From NCBI GenBank assembly GCA_021806225.1, contig JAJZXW010000038.1, positions 1-64,000 of the forward strand: 64,000 nucleotides of DNA, in the 5' to 3' direction. A program made the translations under genes and the position numbers. Source of the DNA: Nitrospirota bacterium (GTDB lineage: Bacteria > Nitrospirota > Leptospirillia > Leptospirillales > Leptospirillaceae). This document shows positions 23,777-33,130 of the stretch, one piece after another; position 1 is the stretch's first letter; the number at the start of each line of letters is the position of its first letter. The notes beneath the pieces are model-generated. The model saw only the letters and a program-made list of their open reading frames with translations, had not been told where the DNA came from and searched no databases.

Positions 23777-24677
23777 CGTCCCTCTCCTCGCTCCTGCCGC
23801 CAGCTCCGACCAGCCGGGCCGAGAAATCCACCCCCGGGAAAACCCGCAGACTCTCGAGCAGGATCTCCCGTCGGCTCTCGAAGTGCTTCAGAAAATCCTC
23901 CGGGAGATTGCGTCCCTGGAGTGTGATTCCGTCCTTTCCCCACAATCCAGTCAGAAGAATTTTCTCGGGGGAACGGTCTTCGCGTCCCTTCACCCAGGGG
24001 ATTTCGAGAGTGAAAGCCACCTCTCCCCGGGAGCGACCGGTGGATCCCTCTTCTCCCTGCCCCTCCTCCGGGACCCAACGAACGGTGAGTGCGATCGTCC
24101 GGCCCGGAAAAAAGGCGGGCCACACTGCCACCGGCCCCGCCGAAGAAAGGGCGGCGGCACCGGAAACGGCGAGTGCTCCCCCCGTCCGGACCACCGGATC
24201 ATCTGGCCTGGGCGGCGAGAACGCCAGAAAGCTTCGTGCGGGGAGGAGGGCCCCCGTCCTGGCGGAGGGGTCACCCGACTGAGGTGCCGGTCCCGGATCT
24301 TCGAGAAAAAGGACCGAAGGACGGGAGTGAAGAAGAGGCGAAGAGAGGAGCACGGTTCGCTCTTTTCCGCGGAAATTCCAGAGGAGTCGGGACCCATCCC
24401 GCTCCACCTCAAGGGTCACCGATCCGGGAAGGGATTCCCCCAGAAGCCGCTCCATCGCCGTCCTGAGCGGGGTTGTCCCCAGGACAAACCGGACGGGAAG
24501 TGCGGGAGCTGATCCGAGAGCCCTGGAGAGCAGGGCAGCGGGAAGGGCGAGCGTGATTTTCAGACCGGGGATCTCGCTCCGGGAAAGGTCAAGGAGCTTT
24601 AACAGAAACTCGTAGGGGATTCCATTCTCCGAGGGAGTGAATCCCTCGAACCGCGGCTTTTGTCCAACGGGTTCCAT
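23748..24677 (-). CDS. unknown protein coupled to fhlB, possibly FliK-like
   Basis: 309 residues, rich in Leu, Pro and Gly, without membrane segments. In many genomes a hook-length-control-like protein precedes fhlB, and the C-terminal part here (alternating hydrophobic strands in GEVAFTLEIPWVKG...KILLTGLWGKDGITLQGRNLPEDFLKHFESRREILLESL) could be a distant version of such a domain. The similarity is weak. The genuine fliK is at 44186-45736. Confidence 0.55.
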   Translation of the reverse strand: MEPVGQKPRFEGFTPSENGIPYEFLLKLLDLSRSEIPGLKITLALPAALLSRALGSAPALPVRFVLGTTPLRTAMERLLGESLPGSVTLEVERDGSRLLWNFRGKERTVLLSSPLLHSRPSVLFLEDPGPAPQSGDPSARTGALLPARSFLAFSPPRPDDPVVRTGGALAVSGAAALSSAGPVAVWPAFFPGRTIALTVRWVPEEGQGEEGSTGRSRGEVAFTLEIPWVKGREDRSPEKILLTGLWGKDGITLQGRNLPEDFLKHFESRREILLESLRVFPGVDFSARLVGAGGRSEERDDGRSGFRRG

Positions 24678-24733
24678 CCCGAAGCCCTCCCCCTCGTCGA
24701 TTTCCGGCCTATGCGGGGATAAAAACCATGCTC

Positions 24734-25309
24734 CTAGGAGCGGCCGACCTTCTCCATGGACAGAAGAAAAGCCACTTCGCCCTCTGCACGGCCGACAGCG
24801 GAGGCGATTTCCGGAATGGAGCGTCCTTCACGGGAAAGTCGGAGAACGGTCTCCTTCATCGACTCCTCGCGTTGAGGGGCTTCTTTGGAGGGGAGAACCT
24901 CCTCATCCTCCGGCAAAGGGTACATTCTTCCGGTCTCTTCTCCACCATCCGGAATATTCTGCCCCCTGCCCTGACCGGAAGGCGTGATGTCATCGAGAAA
25001 CCGCTGGACATCGTAAAAGAGAATGGACAATTCGGAACGAATCCCTTCGGCCTCCCGAATGAGGCCCTCGAGTCGTTGCTCCCGGGCAAGATCTTCCCTG
25101 GCCTCATTTCGAGTGTTCACGGGAGGCTTATCCTCTCTGGAAAAGTCGGCAGGCACGACAGTGGTAAATGCTTCAGGGTCGGGGTTGCGGCTTCTCAAGC
25201 GCTTGAAGGATCGCCTGAGGATCCTGACACGAACCAACAGAACGACAACGCTGAGGATCAGCAGGACATCGACAAGTCCCGAAATGATTTCGAATCGTGC
25301 CCAGGGCAT
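24734..25309 (-). CDS. membrane-anchored protein with DUF2802/DUF6115-like C-terminus
   Basis: 191 residues. One N-terminal membrane segment (about 7-30, IISGLVDVLLILSVVVLLVRV) is followed by a charged, partly coiled-coil stretch. The C-terminal motif KETVLRLSREGRSIPEIASAVGRAEGEVAFLLSM resembles the short helix-turn-helix-like domain of flagellar-cluster proteins annotated DUF2802/DUF6115. These commonly follow motAB or similar genes; their role is unknown. It starts 18 bp after the preceding small gene. Confidence 0.7.
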   Translation of the reverse strand: MPWARFEIISGLVDVLLILSVVVLLVRVRILRRSFKRLRSRNPDPEAFTTVVPADFSREDKPPVNTRNEAREDLAREQRLEGLIREAEGIRSELSILFYDVQRFLDDITPSGQGRGQNIPDGGEETGRMYPLPEDEEVLPSKEAPQREESMKETVLRLSREGRSIPEIASAVGRAEGEVAFLLSMEKVGRS

Positions 25310-25327
25310 TCAGGTGGCTCCAGAGTC

Positions 25328-25669
25328 TCAGGCTTCGATATCCAGGCGGTGTCCCCGGGATCCGTCACCGGAGCTTTTCGACCCTCCGGCGGACTTGGGG
25401 GAGCTCTCTCGCTTTCCCCGCTTCCTTCCCGGAGGATACTCCGATTTTCCCTCTTTCTCCAGCCCCTCCTCCGGAGAGTCTCCCGGCATGACCGGGCGAA
25501 CGGGGTCCACCCCGGTGGCCGGAGGCGGGACCGGCTCATCCGCCGTCACCGTCTGTCGGGCTCCCTCGGGGACCCCCTCCTCTTTTTTCTGCTCCCGGAC
25601 CCGCTCCCCCATCAGTGCGGGGGACTGGGCGATGACCTGCTCGAGACCCACAACAGGCAAGATTCCCAT
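25328..25669 (-). CDS. small charged protein after motB
   Basis: 113 residues, mostly low-complexity with Lys, Glu, Pro and Gly. Short proteins with a charged middle and a conserved GHxxDIxA-type ending (here GHRLDIEA) occur downstream of motAB in other flagellar clusters, which is the only clue to its family. Start ATG 25669 follows AAGGAAGG. No membrane segment. Confidence 0.6.
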   Translation of the reverse strand: MGILPVVGLEQVIAQSPALMGERVREQKKEEGVPEGARQTVTADEPVPPPATGVDPVRPVMPGDSPEEGLEKEGKSEYPPGRKRGKRESSPKSAGGSKSSGDGSRGHRLDIEA

Positions 25670-25680
25670 AGGGCCTTCCT

Positions 25681-26505
25681 TCAGATCCTCGGAGCGGGAA
25701 GATCGGTCGAGGCCGGGGGGGCCGGGGCCGGAAGTGCGGGGCCTCCGGAAGTCCCTTCCGTGCCGGAGGCCGCTCCCGCCCCTTCGATGAGGGAGGGAGA
25801 GGGCAATGTCCCCTCGCCCCCCTTGAGAATCACGATCTCGACCCTTCTGTTTTTCTGGCGGTCGGCATCGGAGTCGTTCGGGACCAGTGGCCGGTACTGG
25901 CTATACCCGGCGGCGCTGGACTGATGGGGATCGATCGGCCCCAGGGCGATCAGTTCCGTCAGAACATTGACAGCCCTCATGGTGGACAGGGCCCAGTTAT
26001 TCTTGTAACGGCCGTGTATGGGAACATTGTCGGTGTGACCCTCGACCCGGATCGGCCTTTTGGTCCGAGCCAGAATACCAGCGATGTGCCGGAGCGTCGG
26101 AATGGCCGCCTTGCGGACGGCGGCGTGGCCGGAGCGAAACAGGAAAGCCGCCTGGATCCGGATCCGGATTCCCTGGCTGGTCTGGACGACCTTCATCGCC
26201 CCATGGGAGGAGGAACGCTCCTGGATCAGCTGCATGGCCCGGAGAAGGACCGTCTTCACCTGGGGCGAGGCCTTTCCGGGCTGGCTCCGGCTGTGGGGAA
26301 TGAGGATGTGCATATGTTGCTGGACCGTTTGATGGTTGAAGGTGGCCACGATGGCGTTGGAGAGGACCTTGTATTTTCCGGTGTTGACCGCCGAGATGGC
26401 GTACATCATCACGAAGAAGGTGAACAGGAGTGTGATAAAGTCGGCGTAGGAGACCAGCCACCGTTCGAGGTTTTCATGCTCCTCGTGCTTGGCCTTCTTG
26501 GCCAT
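25681..26505 (-). CDS. motB: flagellar stator protein MotB
   Basis: 274 residues. A single membrane helix near 16-40 carries the proton-binding Asp22 (WLVSYADFITLLFTFF). The C-terminal OmpA-like peptidoglycan-binding domain contains IRVEGHTDNVPIHG...NWALSTMRAVNVLTEL and DADRQKNRRVEIVI. With MotA it conducts ions and anchors the stator to the cell wall. A Pro/Ala/Ser tail of about 40 residues is extra. The start is preceded by GGGGAGAG, 25 bp after motA. Confidence 0.96.
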   Translation of the reverse strand: MAKKAKHEEHENLERWLVSYADFITLLFTFFVMMYAISAVNTGKYKVLSNAIVATFNHQTVQQHMHILIPHSRSQPGKASPQVKTVLLRAMQLIQERSSSHGAMKVVQTSQGIRIRIQAAFLFRSGHAAVRKAAIPTLRHIAGILARTKRPIRVEGHTDNVPIHGRYKNNWALSTMRAVNVLTELIALGPIDPHQSSAAGYSQYRPLVPNDSDADRQKNRRVEIVILKGGEGTLPSPSLIEGAGAASGTEGTSGGPALPAPAPPASTDLPAPRI

Positions 26506-26532
26506 GACGCTCTCCCCTCACGCCCCCGTCGG

Positions 26533-27327
26533 CTACTTGCCCTTGCGGTAGGTCTGATCGTACTTGACCCGCTCGGCCTCGTTCAGAAAGCCCAGCAGGC
26601 GCTCCTCGATCATGCCGGGGTTTTCCCCCTGGCCGATCCCCACGAGACCGTCCACGATGATCTCCCGGATCTTCCCCTCGGTCCGGGCCTTTAGCTTGAG
26701 CTTGCCGCCGATGGGAAGATAGACCAGGTTGGCCGACCCCACTCCGTATACCGTGGCAACGAAGGCCACCGCGATCCCTTCGGCAAGCTTGGCGGGATCG
26801 CCCATGTTGCTCATGACATGGATGAGACCCAGAACGGCTCCGAGAATTCCGATGGTGGGAGCGTAGCCGCCGGCCGACTCAAAGACCTTGAAGGCGACCC
26901 CTTCCTCCTCCTCGATATAGTGGGCCTCGACCTCGAGGGCCTCCCGGACCTTGGTGATTTCGGTTCCGTCCATCACCATCCGGACCCCCCGGGCGAAGAA
27001 GGGGTCCGCCTTGATCTCCGGATCCTCGAGATGGGCTTCGAGCTTCAGGAGCCCTTCCTTCCGGCTCGTCTTGGAGAGGTCCTGGATCTTGCGGATCACG
27101 GGACCCGGATCTCCTCCCTTCGAGACCAGAATTCTCGGAATGAGCTTCAAGGCATTCAGGACAAACTCCAGGGGAAACTGGAGCAGGGTCGCCCCGAAAG
27201 TTCCGCCGAAGACGATCATCGCCGCCGTAGGCTGAATGATCGTCGACAGGGGAAGTCCTTCCAGTGTGGCACCCATGAGAATGCCCCCCAGCCCCAGGAT
27301 CAGTCCGAGGATCGTCGTAATATCCAT
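26533..27327 (-). CDS. motA: flagellar stator protein MotA
   Basis: 264 residues with four membrane helices. Opening MDITTILGLILGLGGILMGATLEG...PTAAMIVFGGTFGATLLQFP and the later APTIGILGAVLGLIHVMSNMGDPAKLAEGIAVAFVATVYGVGSAN are the MotA/TolQ/ExbB pattern. Cytoplasmic loop charges (around residues 90-115) contact FliG in the family. Upstream of motB in the same unit. Confidence 0.96.
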   Translation of the reverse strand: MDITTILGLILGLGGILMGATLEGLPLSTIIQPTAAMIVFGGTFGATLLQFPLEFVLNALKLIPRILVSKGGDPGPVIRKIQDLSKTSRKEGLLKLEAHLEDPEIKADPFFARGVRMVMDGTEITKVREALEVEAHYIEEEEGVAFKVFESAGGYAPTIGILGAVLGLIHVMSNMGDPAKLAEGIAVAFVATVYGVGSANLVYLPIGGKLKLKARTEGKIREIIVDGLVGIGQGENPGMIEERLLGFLNEAERVKYDQTYRKGK

Positions 27328-27359
27328 GCAGCTCCCCCGAAGATCGGACGATTATTGGA

Positions 27360-27917
27360 TCAGCGTCTTCCGGCGTCCTTCTGGATCGCCTCCAGAAGCT
27401 TGGGAAGATCGAGGAGCACCACCAGACTCTCTCCGAGATGCGCCACTCCGGCCATGACTGCATCAAGGACGTTCCCCAGGCCGATCCCCTCGTTGTTCTC
27501 GATCTTCTCGCGGCCGATCCGGATCACCTGGTAGACCTGGTCCACCGCCAGGCCAACCATCATTCCCTCGTGAAAGACAACGATGGTCCGCGCCTCCTCA
27601 ACATCGGTGGTGGGTGGAGGAAAGCCGAACCGTTTCCGGAGATTGATCACCGGAAGGATCTTGCCCCTCAGATTCATCACCCCTTCCACGAAATAGGGCG
27701 CCTTGGGAACACGCGTCACATCCGAGATGCGGTTGATCTCATGGACGTTCATCACGTCGAGGGCATACTCCTCCTCCCCCAGCCGGAAACTCACGAGCTG
27801 GAGGACCCCCTCCCCGAAATCCACGCCCCCCGGAACCTCGGACATCTCACGGGACAACTCCCGGGTCATCTCTTCCTGCTTGCCGAGCGGCGCTATCGCC
27901 ATCCCTGAACTTTCCAT
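27360..27917 (-). CDS. cheW: chemotaxis coupling protein CheW
   Basis: 185 residues from ATG 27917, 7 nt after CAGGAG. The CheW fold is clear: LQLVSFRLGEEEYALDVMNVHEINRISDVTRVPKAPYFVEGVMNLRGKILPVINLRKRFGF, and later RTIVVFHEGMMVGLAVDQV. CheW couples the chemoreceptor to CheA. About 30 extra N-terminal residues precede the domain. The receptor gene lies directly upstream. Confidence 0.95.
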   Translation of the reverse strand: MESSGMAIAPLGKQEEMTRELSREMSEVPGGVDFGEGVLQLVSFRLGEEEYALDVMNVHEINRISDVTRVPKAPYFVEGVMNLRGKILPVINLRKRFGFPPPTTDVEEARTIVVFHEGMMVGLAVDQVYQVIRIGREKIENNEGIGLGNVLDAVMAGVAHLGESLVVLLDLPKLLEAIQKDAGRR

Positions 27918-27953
27918 CAGCATACTCCTGGTGTGGTGAACAAACGGGTCCTC

Positions 27954-29648
27954 TCAGACCTTGAACCGGGAAAGGTAGTCGTTGAGCTCCTCCATCTGCT
28001 TCTGGAGTCCCTCCCCGGCAAGAACCGCCCCGGAAACATTTTCAACCGTTTCGCGCGCATCACGGGCCGTCTGGTCGACGACCTGTCCGACACGCCCGAT
28101 GGCCTGAGTCTGCTGTCCGGTCGTCTCTGCGATCTGGTTCACCCGGCCGGAGACGTCGGAAGAGGAGGCTACGATCCGGGAAAAGACCTCGGCAGTCTTC
28201 TTGGTCTCGCCGATCAGAAGCTTCATCTCCTTCGATCCCCGGTCCATGACCTTGACCGACTGCTCGGTCAGCCCCTGAAGCTGGGAGATCGTCTCGGAGA
28301 TTTCCCGGGTGGAGCGTGTCGTGCGTTCCGCCAGCTTGCGGACTTCATCGGCGACCACCGCAAACCCGCGACCCTGCTCCCCGGCCCTGGCCGCCTCGAT
28401 CGCGGCGTTGAGGGCCAGGAGATTCGTTTGCTCGGCGATCTCGTTGATGATGTTGACGATCTGGGAAATCTGGTCCGACCGTTTTCCCAGGTCGAGGATC
28501 TTTTCTCCGGCCTCGGAAATGACCTTTTCGATCCGGGAAAGTTCGCGGACCATCTCGGTCACTGTCTCGCCCCCGGCGTTGGCCTCCTGACTCGCCCTGG
28601 CCGATATGTCGGAGACGGCCCGGGTCACCCTGGCGATGTCGGCCAGGGATCGGCCCAGTTCGTCGACGGCCGCCTTAGCTGTTTCGATTTGTTGCATCTG
28701 TGCGGTGGATTTCCCCCGGATGGATTCGAGGGAGACGATCATGTTCCGGGACCCCTGGCCCACGATATCGGACTCGTTCGCCACTTTTTTCACCAGCTCG
28801 CGAAGGTTGTCGACCATCCGTCCGAAATGGTTGACCAGATCTCCCACCTCATCCCCCGCCGAACTCGCCATGTGCTGGGTCAGATCTCCGCCGGCGGTCT
28901 TGCCGATAACCGTGACGAGTTCGCCCAGCGGACGGACGGCGATCATCCGGATCAGGACGACAAGAAGAAGGAGAAGGATCACGACCGTTGCCAGAGCGTA
29001 GACGGCCGCCTGAATCTTGAGCCGGGACAGGTCTCCCTCGAAAGAGCTCCGCTCCATGCTGACCCGAAGGACCCCGAGTGCCGGCTCGTTGGAGGCGTAT
29101 CCATGGCAGAGGGCGCAGTTCTTTTCGTAGCGAATCGGAAAAAGTCTCGTCAGAACAGGTCTTCCATCGACGACCTGTTTGAATGTCTCCGACTTCGCGT
29201 ATTTGACGACGCTCGCGAATCGTGGATCCCCTGCAAGGTCGCTTTCGGGATGTTTCGGGTGGAGGAGGAAGGCGCGCGGAGAATAGGCCTTGTAATGGCG
29301 CCAGGAGTTGACCTTTTCGATGGCCGCATTGTCATAGAAGGCCTGGGAGCCATCGGGTCGGAGGACCTGGACTCTGACGATCCCGGGCAACGTCTTCTGG
29401 TCTGCCACAAGCTTCTGGGAAAGGGCCGGGGCGTTGATGGAGTACATGATGGTTCCCAAACCCCGGACGATCGAATGGCCCATCATCGTCATCTTCCCTG
29501 TCTCGATCCGGGCCAAGTCGGATTTGGCCGACCGGTAAAACAACGTATAGGTGGCTCCAAGCACCAGAACAAGAGCCACTGCCGTAAACAGGGCGATCTT
29601 CGCCGAGAGTCTCATCCGGACCGATTGTCGCCTTTCGGGACCGCTCAC
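27954..29648 (-). CDS. chemoreceptor (MCP) with periplasmic CxxCH haem motif
   Basis: 564 residues from GTG 29648, 4 nt after AAGGAGG; a TTG start further up would lie before that site. Membrane helices at about 17-36 and 214-236 flank a periplasmic domain of about 175 residues. This domain ends with C178-A-L-C181-H182 in [21 protein letters not shown], the form of c-type haem attachment seen in Tll0287-like/DUF3365 sensor domains. A HAMP region follows, then the MCP signalling hairpin with [39 protein letters not shown]. Likely ligand or signal: redox state, oxygen or NO, by analogy with known haem chemoreceptors. No C-terminal CheR/CheB tether pentapeptide is seen. Confidence 0.93.
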   Translation of the reverse strand: MSGPERRQSVRMRLSAKIALFTAVALVLVLGATYTLFYRSAKSDLARIETGKMTMMGHSIVRGLGTIMYSINAPALSQKLVADQKTLPGIVRVQVLRPDGSQAFYDNAAIEKVNSWRHYKAYSPRAFLLHPKHPESDLAGDPRFASVVKYAKSETFKQVVDGRPVLTRLFPIRYEKNCALCHGYASNEPALGVLRVSMERSSFEGDLSRLKIQAAVYALATVVILLLLLVVLIRMIAVRPLGELVTVIGKTAGGDLTQHMASSAGDEVGDLVNHFGRMVDNLRELVKKVANESDIVGQGSRNMIVSLESIRGKSTAQMQQIETAKAAVDELGRSLADIARVTRAVSDISARASQEANAGGETVTEMVRELSRIEKVISEAGEKILDLGKRSDQISQIVNIINEIAEQTNLLALNAAIEAARAGEQGRGFAVVADEVRKLAERTTRSTREISETISQLQGLTEQSVKVMDRGSKEMKLLIGETKKTAEVFSRIVASSSDVSGRVNQIAETTGQQTQAIGRVGQVVDQTARDARETVENVSGAVLAGEGLQKQMEELNDYLSRFKV

Positions 29649-29695
29649 CGTTCCTCCTTGGGTCAAGGGATCTTAAGACCTCTTTTCCTCCGACT

Positions 29696-31660
29696 CTAGA
29701 CCCCGGCTTCCAGACGCTCCGGAGAGACCGTGTCGATGGAGGGCGTTCTCTTTTTTGTCCGCAATGAAACATCCTGAAGAATTTCGCCGACATCAAGGAT
29801 GATGACAACCCGGCCGTCTCCCGTGATCGTCGCGCCGGCCAGCCCACGGATCCCCGACAGGATCTGGCCCATCGACTTGATGACAACCTCTTCCTGGTAA
29901 GGGAGACTGTCGACAACCAACCCCAGGTTTTTCGAACCAACCTGGACGACCACGACATATTGGCCTTCGGGAACGCCGGACCCGTCTCCCACGTGAGGAA
30001 CCTTGAACTCGTCCCGAAGCCGGATCAGGGGAAGAACTTGCTGTCGGAGGTTCAGAACCTCGCTTCCCGAAAGAGTCTTGATATCCTTTTCGGTTATTTT
30101 TACCGTTTCAACAACACTGGCGAGTGGGATCGCGTAAGTTTCGGCGCCGATGGACACCATGAGGGCCTGGATAATGGCGATCGTCAGGGGAAGCCGGATG
30201 ACGAAGGTCGATCCCGCTCCCTTCTGAGTCTGGATATCCACGGATCCGTTGATCTTGTTGATATTGGTCCGGACCACGTCCATCCCGACCCCCCGGCCGG
30301 AAACATCCGTAACCTTTTCCGCCGTGCTGAAGCCGGGCATGAAGATGATGTTGACAGCCTCGGAATCGGTCAGGCGCTGGGCGTCGGCCTCGGTGATGAC
30401 CCCCTTTTCGACGGCCTTTCTCCGGATCTTTTCCGGATCGATCCCGCGGCCATCGTCGGCGATCTCGATCACGATCGAATTACCTTCCTGGTATGCCGAA
30501 ATGCGTACGACCCCCTCCGAATCCTTCCCCTGGACCACCCGGTCTTCGGGCATCTCGATTCCGTGGTCGATGGAATTCCGGATGATATGGACAAGGGGAT
30601 CCCCGATCTCTTCGATGACCGACTTGTCGAGCTCCGTCTCTTCTCCGGCCAGTTCGAGGCGTATGCTCTTCCCCATCTTCCGGGAAAGATCCCGCACCAT
30701 GCGAGGGAACTTGCCGAGGACCTTCTTGATCGGTTGCATACGGGTCTTGATCACCGCGGTCTGGAGATCGGTCGTCACCCGGTTCAGCTGGGAGATCGCT
30801 TCGGCGACCTCCTTGATCCTCCGCTCGAAGTCGGTGATCCCGTCGATATCCCCCGAAAGCTTCACGAGGCGGTTCCGGCCAAGGACCAGCTCTCCCACGA
30901 GATTCATCACGCTATCGAGACGGCCAATTTCGACCCGGATCGTCTGATCGGACTCTCCCTGGCCCCCTTCCACCCCCTTCTGGGCTGCCGTCTCGGCATT
31001 TGCCGCCTCCTCCCGGGATGCGGCCGGACGAACGACCTGGGGAGTGGAGACCGCGGCAGGGGGAGGGGCGGACGGGGGAGGCGGTGTCAACGGGGGAGGG
31101 ACGGGAGCGGAAGGCGCCGTACCTGGGGGAGCTTCTGTTGGCGTTTCTCCTTGCGGAGCTTCCGGATGATCCAGCGCCTGCTCTTCCCGAACCGCGGCCG
31201 CCATGTCCCCGTCGGAAGCCCCTTCCTGTTCGGGGGAAATTTCCGTGTGGGTATCCTCCCCCCATTGCAGGAGGAGGTCGAGCTTCATGTTGATGCCTTC
31301 GATGTCGACATCGGCCTGTTCGCCCGTCCGGACCTCGTTGACAAGAACCTTGAGGGCGTCCATCGCTTCCAGAATGATGTCGATCACGGCGGGCTCGGCG
31401 CGCATGTTTCCCGTACGAAGCTGGTTCAGGACGTTCTCCGCGTGGTGGGCGACCTCGACAATTCTGTTCAGTCCGATGAAGCCAGCCGACCCCTTGATGC
31501 TGTGCGCCGTCCGGAATATCTCGTTCAGAAGGGTCCGGTCCTCGGGATTGTTCTCAAGCTGGACGAAGTAGTTGTCGAGCCCCTCGAGCATTTCCGAGGC
31601 CTCCTGCAAGAAATCCTGGACAATCTCCTTCATTTCATCGTTGTCGAAGCCTTCGCTCAT
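29696..31660 (-). CDS. cheA: chemotaxis histidine kinase CheA
   Basis: 654 residues. The Hpt domain carries the phosphorylated His53 (FRTAHSIKGSAGF). A Pro/Ala-rich linker spans about 155-225; no clear CheY-binding P2 fold is visible. The dimerisation and ATPase domains follow (NSIDHGIE, DDGRGID, GRGVGMDVVRTNI), then the CheW-like domain. It receives receptor signals and phosphorylates CheY. Starts 38 bp after cheY. Confidence 0.96.
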   Translation of the reverse strand: MSEGFDNDEMKEIVQDFLQEASEMLEGLDNYFVQLENNPEDRTLLNEIFRTAHSIKGSAGFIGLNRIVEVAHHAENVLNQLRTGNMRAEPAVIDIILEAMDALKVLVNEVRTGEQADVDIEGINMKLDLLLQWGEDTHTEISPEQEGASDGDMAAAVREEQALDHPEAPQGETPTEAPPGTAPSAPVPPPLTPPPPSAPPPAAVSTPQVVRPAASREEAANAETAAQKGVEGGQGESDQTIRVEIGRLDSVMNLVGELVLGRNRLVKLSGDIDGITDFERRIKEVAEAISQLNRVTTDLQTAVIKTRMQPIKKVLGKFPRMVRDLSRKMGKSIRLELAGEETELDKSVIEEIGDPLVHIIRNSIDHGIEMPEDRVVQGKDSEGVVRISAYQEGNSIVIEIADDGRGIDPEKIRRKAVEKGVITEADAQRLTDSEAVNIIFMPGFSTAEKVTDVSGRGVGMDVVRTNINKINGSVDIQTQKGAGSTFVIRLPLTIAIIQALMVSIGAETYAIPLASVVETVKITEKDIKTLSGSEVLNLRQQVLPLIRLRDEFKVPHVGDGSGVPEGQYVVVVQVGSKNLGLVVDSLPYQEEVVIKSMGQILSGIRGLAGATITGDGRVVIILDVGEILQDVSLRTKKRTPSIDTVSPERLEAGV

Positions 31661-31698
31661 CGTCCAACCTCCGCCCGTCTCATTCCGGAATCGTGGAA

Positions 31699-32082
31699 CT
31701 ATTTCTCCTTGAAAATCTTCTTGACCTTCTCGTCGAGTGTCGCAACGGTAAACGGCTTGACGATGTAATTGGAGACGCCGGCCTTGATCGCCTCGACGAT
31801 GTTTTCCTGTTTGGCCTCCGCCGTCACCATCAGGAAGGGAATGTCCTTGATCTGGGGGGTCGCGCGGACCTTACGGAGAAGGTCGATCCCCGTCATGTTC
31901 GGCATGTTCCAGTCGCTGACGACGAAATCAAATTTCTCGACGATCAGCCGGTCATAGGCCTTCTGGCCGTCCTCCGCCTCCTCGATGTTCGTGAAGCCGA
32001 TCTGGCGAAGGGTGTTCTTGACAATCCGGCGCATCGTGGAAAAATCATCCACAACCAGAACCTTCATTCCAAAGTCGATCAT
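31699..32082 (-). CDS. cheY: chemotaxis response regulator CheY
   Basis: 127 residues from ATG 32082, preceded by AAGGAG; the longer frame to 32274 would cover the intergenic gap. Acidic pocket residues DD12-13, phospho-acceptor Asp57 (VVSDWNMP), Thr87 and Lys109 match the E. coli numbering. It carries the signal from CheA to the flagellar switch. No fliM, its usual docking partner, is present in this window. Confidence 0.96.
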   Translation of the reverse strand: MIDFGMKVLVVDDFSTMRRIVKNTLRQIGFTNIEEAEDGQKAYDRLIVEKFDFVVSDWNMPNMTGIDLLRKVRATPQIKDIPFLMVTAEAKQENIVEAIKAGVSNYIVKPFTVATLDEKVKKIFKEK

Positions 32083-32186
32083 AGAAACTCCTTCCTGCAG
32101 CGAATGGCACGGTAAAGCCGGATCTTTCGGCCCGGACGCGGATTCGCATCCGGGAACGCCAGAATCCGGACCTTCCCGACAATCTC

Positions 32187-32214
32187 TTATCGGACACAAT
32201 ACGACAGTACTCAA
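32187..32214 (-). promoter_or_regulatory. weak candidate sigma-28 promoter upstream of cheY
   Basis: The minus strand has TTGAGTAC, 12 nt, TCCGATAA. The -10 element matches 7 of 8 consensus bases, but the -35 element matches only about half, and the 12-nt spacer is like that of the flgM promoter. It sits in the 188-bp gap between fliA and cheY, where a late-gene promoter for che, mcp and mot genes would make sense. Confidence 0.3.
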
Positions 32215-32270
32215 CCCCTCGTTCCGGAGCATGATCGTAAGCCATCCGGACCCGGCCGGACGTCCCCGGT

Positions 32271-33002
32271 TCAAGCCCCCCTGGAGCCGGAACCTTCCCC
32301 CATCGTCTTCCTCAGAATTGACTTGACAGCCCGCAGAGCCTGGGCATGAATCTGGGAGACTCGCGATTCGCTGACCTCAAGTACCTGGGCGACCTCCTTC
32401 ATCGTCAGTTCTTCGTAGTAATAGAGGGTCAGGACAAGGCGCTGCTTTTCCGGAATGGCGTCGAGCGCCCCCGTCAAGCGCTCCACGGCATCGACCCGGA
32501 TCAGATGGGTCAGGGGATCTTCCTCACGGGTTTCCGGAAGCCGGTCTCCAAGGGAATCCCCTTCGGTTTCTTCCGGCGACAGGAAATCATCCAGGGAAAG
32601 GGTCGGATGGGTGTCGACCTCCCAGAGAAGCTGGGCCATCGCATCGTCGGAAAGACCCATCCTGCGAGCAATCTCATCCTCTCGAGGCTCCCGGCCGAGC
32701 TCCTTTTCCAGAGCATTGCGAACAGTCTGGAGCCCCGACTGTTTTTCCCGCACCGATCGCGGAACCCAATCCATGGAACGGATTTCATCGAGCATGGCGC
32801 CGCGGATACGGTGCTCGGCCATGGTCTTGAATTTGAGACCCCGGGAGGGATCGAAGCGCCGGGCGCTTTCGACAAGACTTTGAAGTCCGACGCTGATCAG
32901 ATCCTCCACTCCTATTTCCGGAGGGAGACGATGGGCGTATCTCATGGCGTGATACTTGATCGTCCCCGCGAATTCCTTGATCATCGCCTCATCGAGTTCC
33001 AC
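32271..33002 (-). CDS. fliA: flagellar sigma factor FliA (sigma-28)
   Basis: 243 residues from GTG 33002. Region 2 is RFDPSRGLKFKTMAEHRIRGAMLDEIRSMDWVPRSVR, the FliA signature, and region 4 is IPEKQRLVLTLYYYEELTMKEVAQVLEVSESRVSQIHAQALRAVKSIL. It directs polymerase to promoters such as those before flagellin 1 and flgM, and FlgM inhibits it. It follows flhG across a 128-bp gap with a candidate housekeeping promoter. Confidence 0.97.
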   Translation of the reverse strand: MELDEAMIKEFAGTIKYHAMRYAHRLPPEIGVEDLISVGLQSLVESARRFDPSRGLKFKTMAEHRIRGAMLDEIRSMDWVPRSVREKQSGLQTVRNALEKELGREPREDEIARRMGLSDDAMAQLLWEVDTHPTLSLDDFLSPEETEGDSLGDRLPETREEDPLTHLIRVDAVERLTGALDAIPEKQRLVLTLYYYEELTMKEVAQVLEVSESRVSQIHAQALRAVKSILRKTMGEGSGSRGA

Positions 33003-33096
33003 GGCGTTCCCCCAGACCTGATTTCAGAAAGAGTCCCCGGGAAAGGGTTTTCATTCTCCCCCAAATTTCCATCAACACTAATTTGACAATTTGTAC

Positions 33097-33125
33097 ATTC
33101 TACCTATTTCACAATTAGTTCACAA
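33097..33125 (-). promoter_or_regulatory. candidate housekeeping (sigma-70-type) promoter of fliA
   Basis: On the minus strand TTGTGA, 17 nt, TAGAAT lies in the AT-rich gap between flhG and fliA. Expected start is near 33090, leaving a leader of about 88 nt. It would allow fliA and the chemotaxis genes to be expressed apart from the long upstream operon. Confidence 0.45.
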
Positions 33126-33130
33126 CAACA

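Noticed and set aside
31031-31245. Proline-rich repeat-like region in cheA
   Set aside because: It is the flexible linker between the Hpt and catalytic domains, low in complexity but not an ordered DNA repeat.
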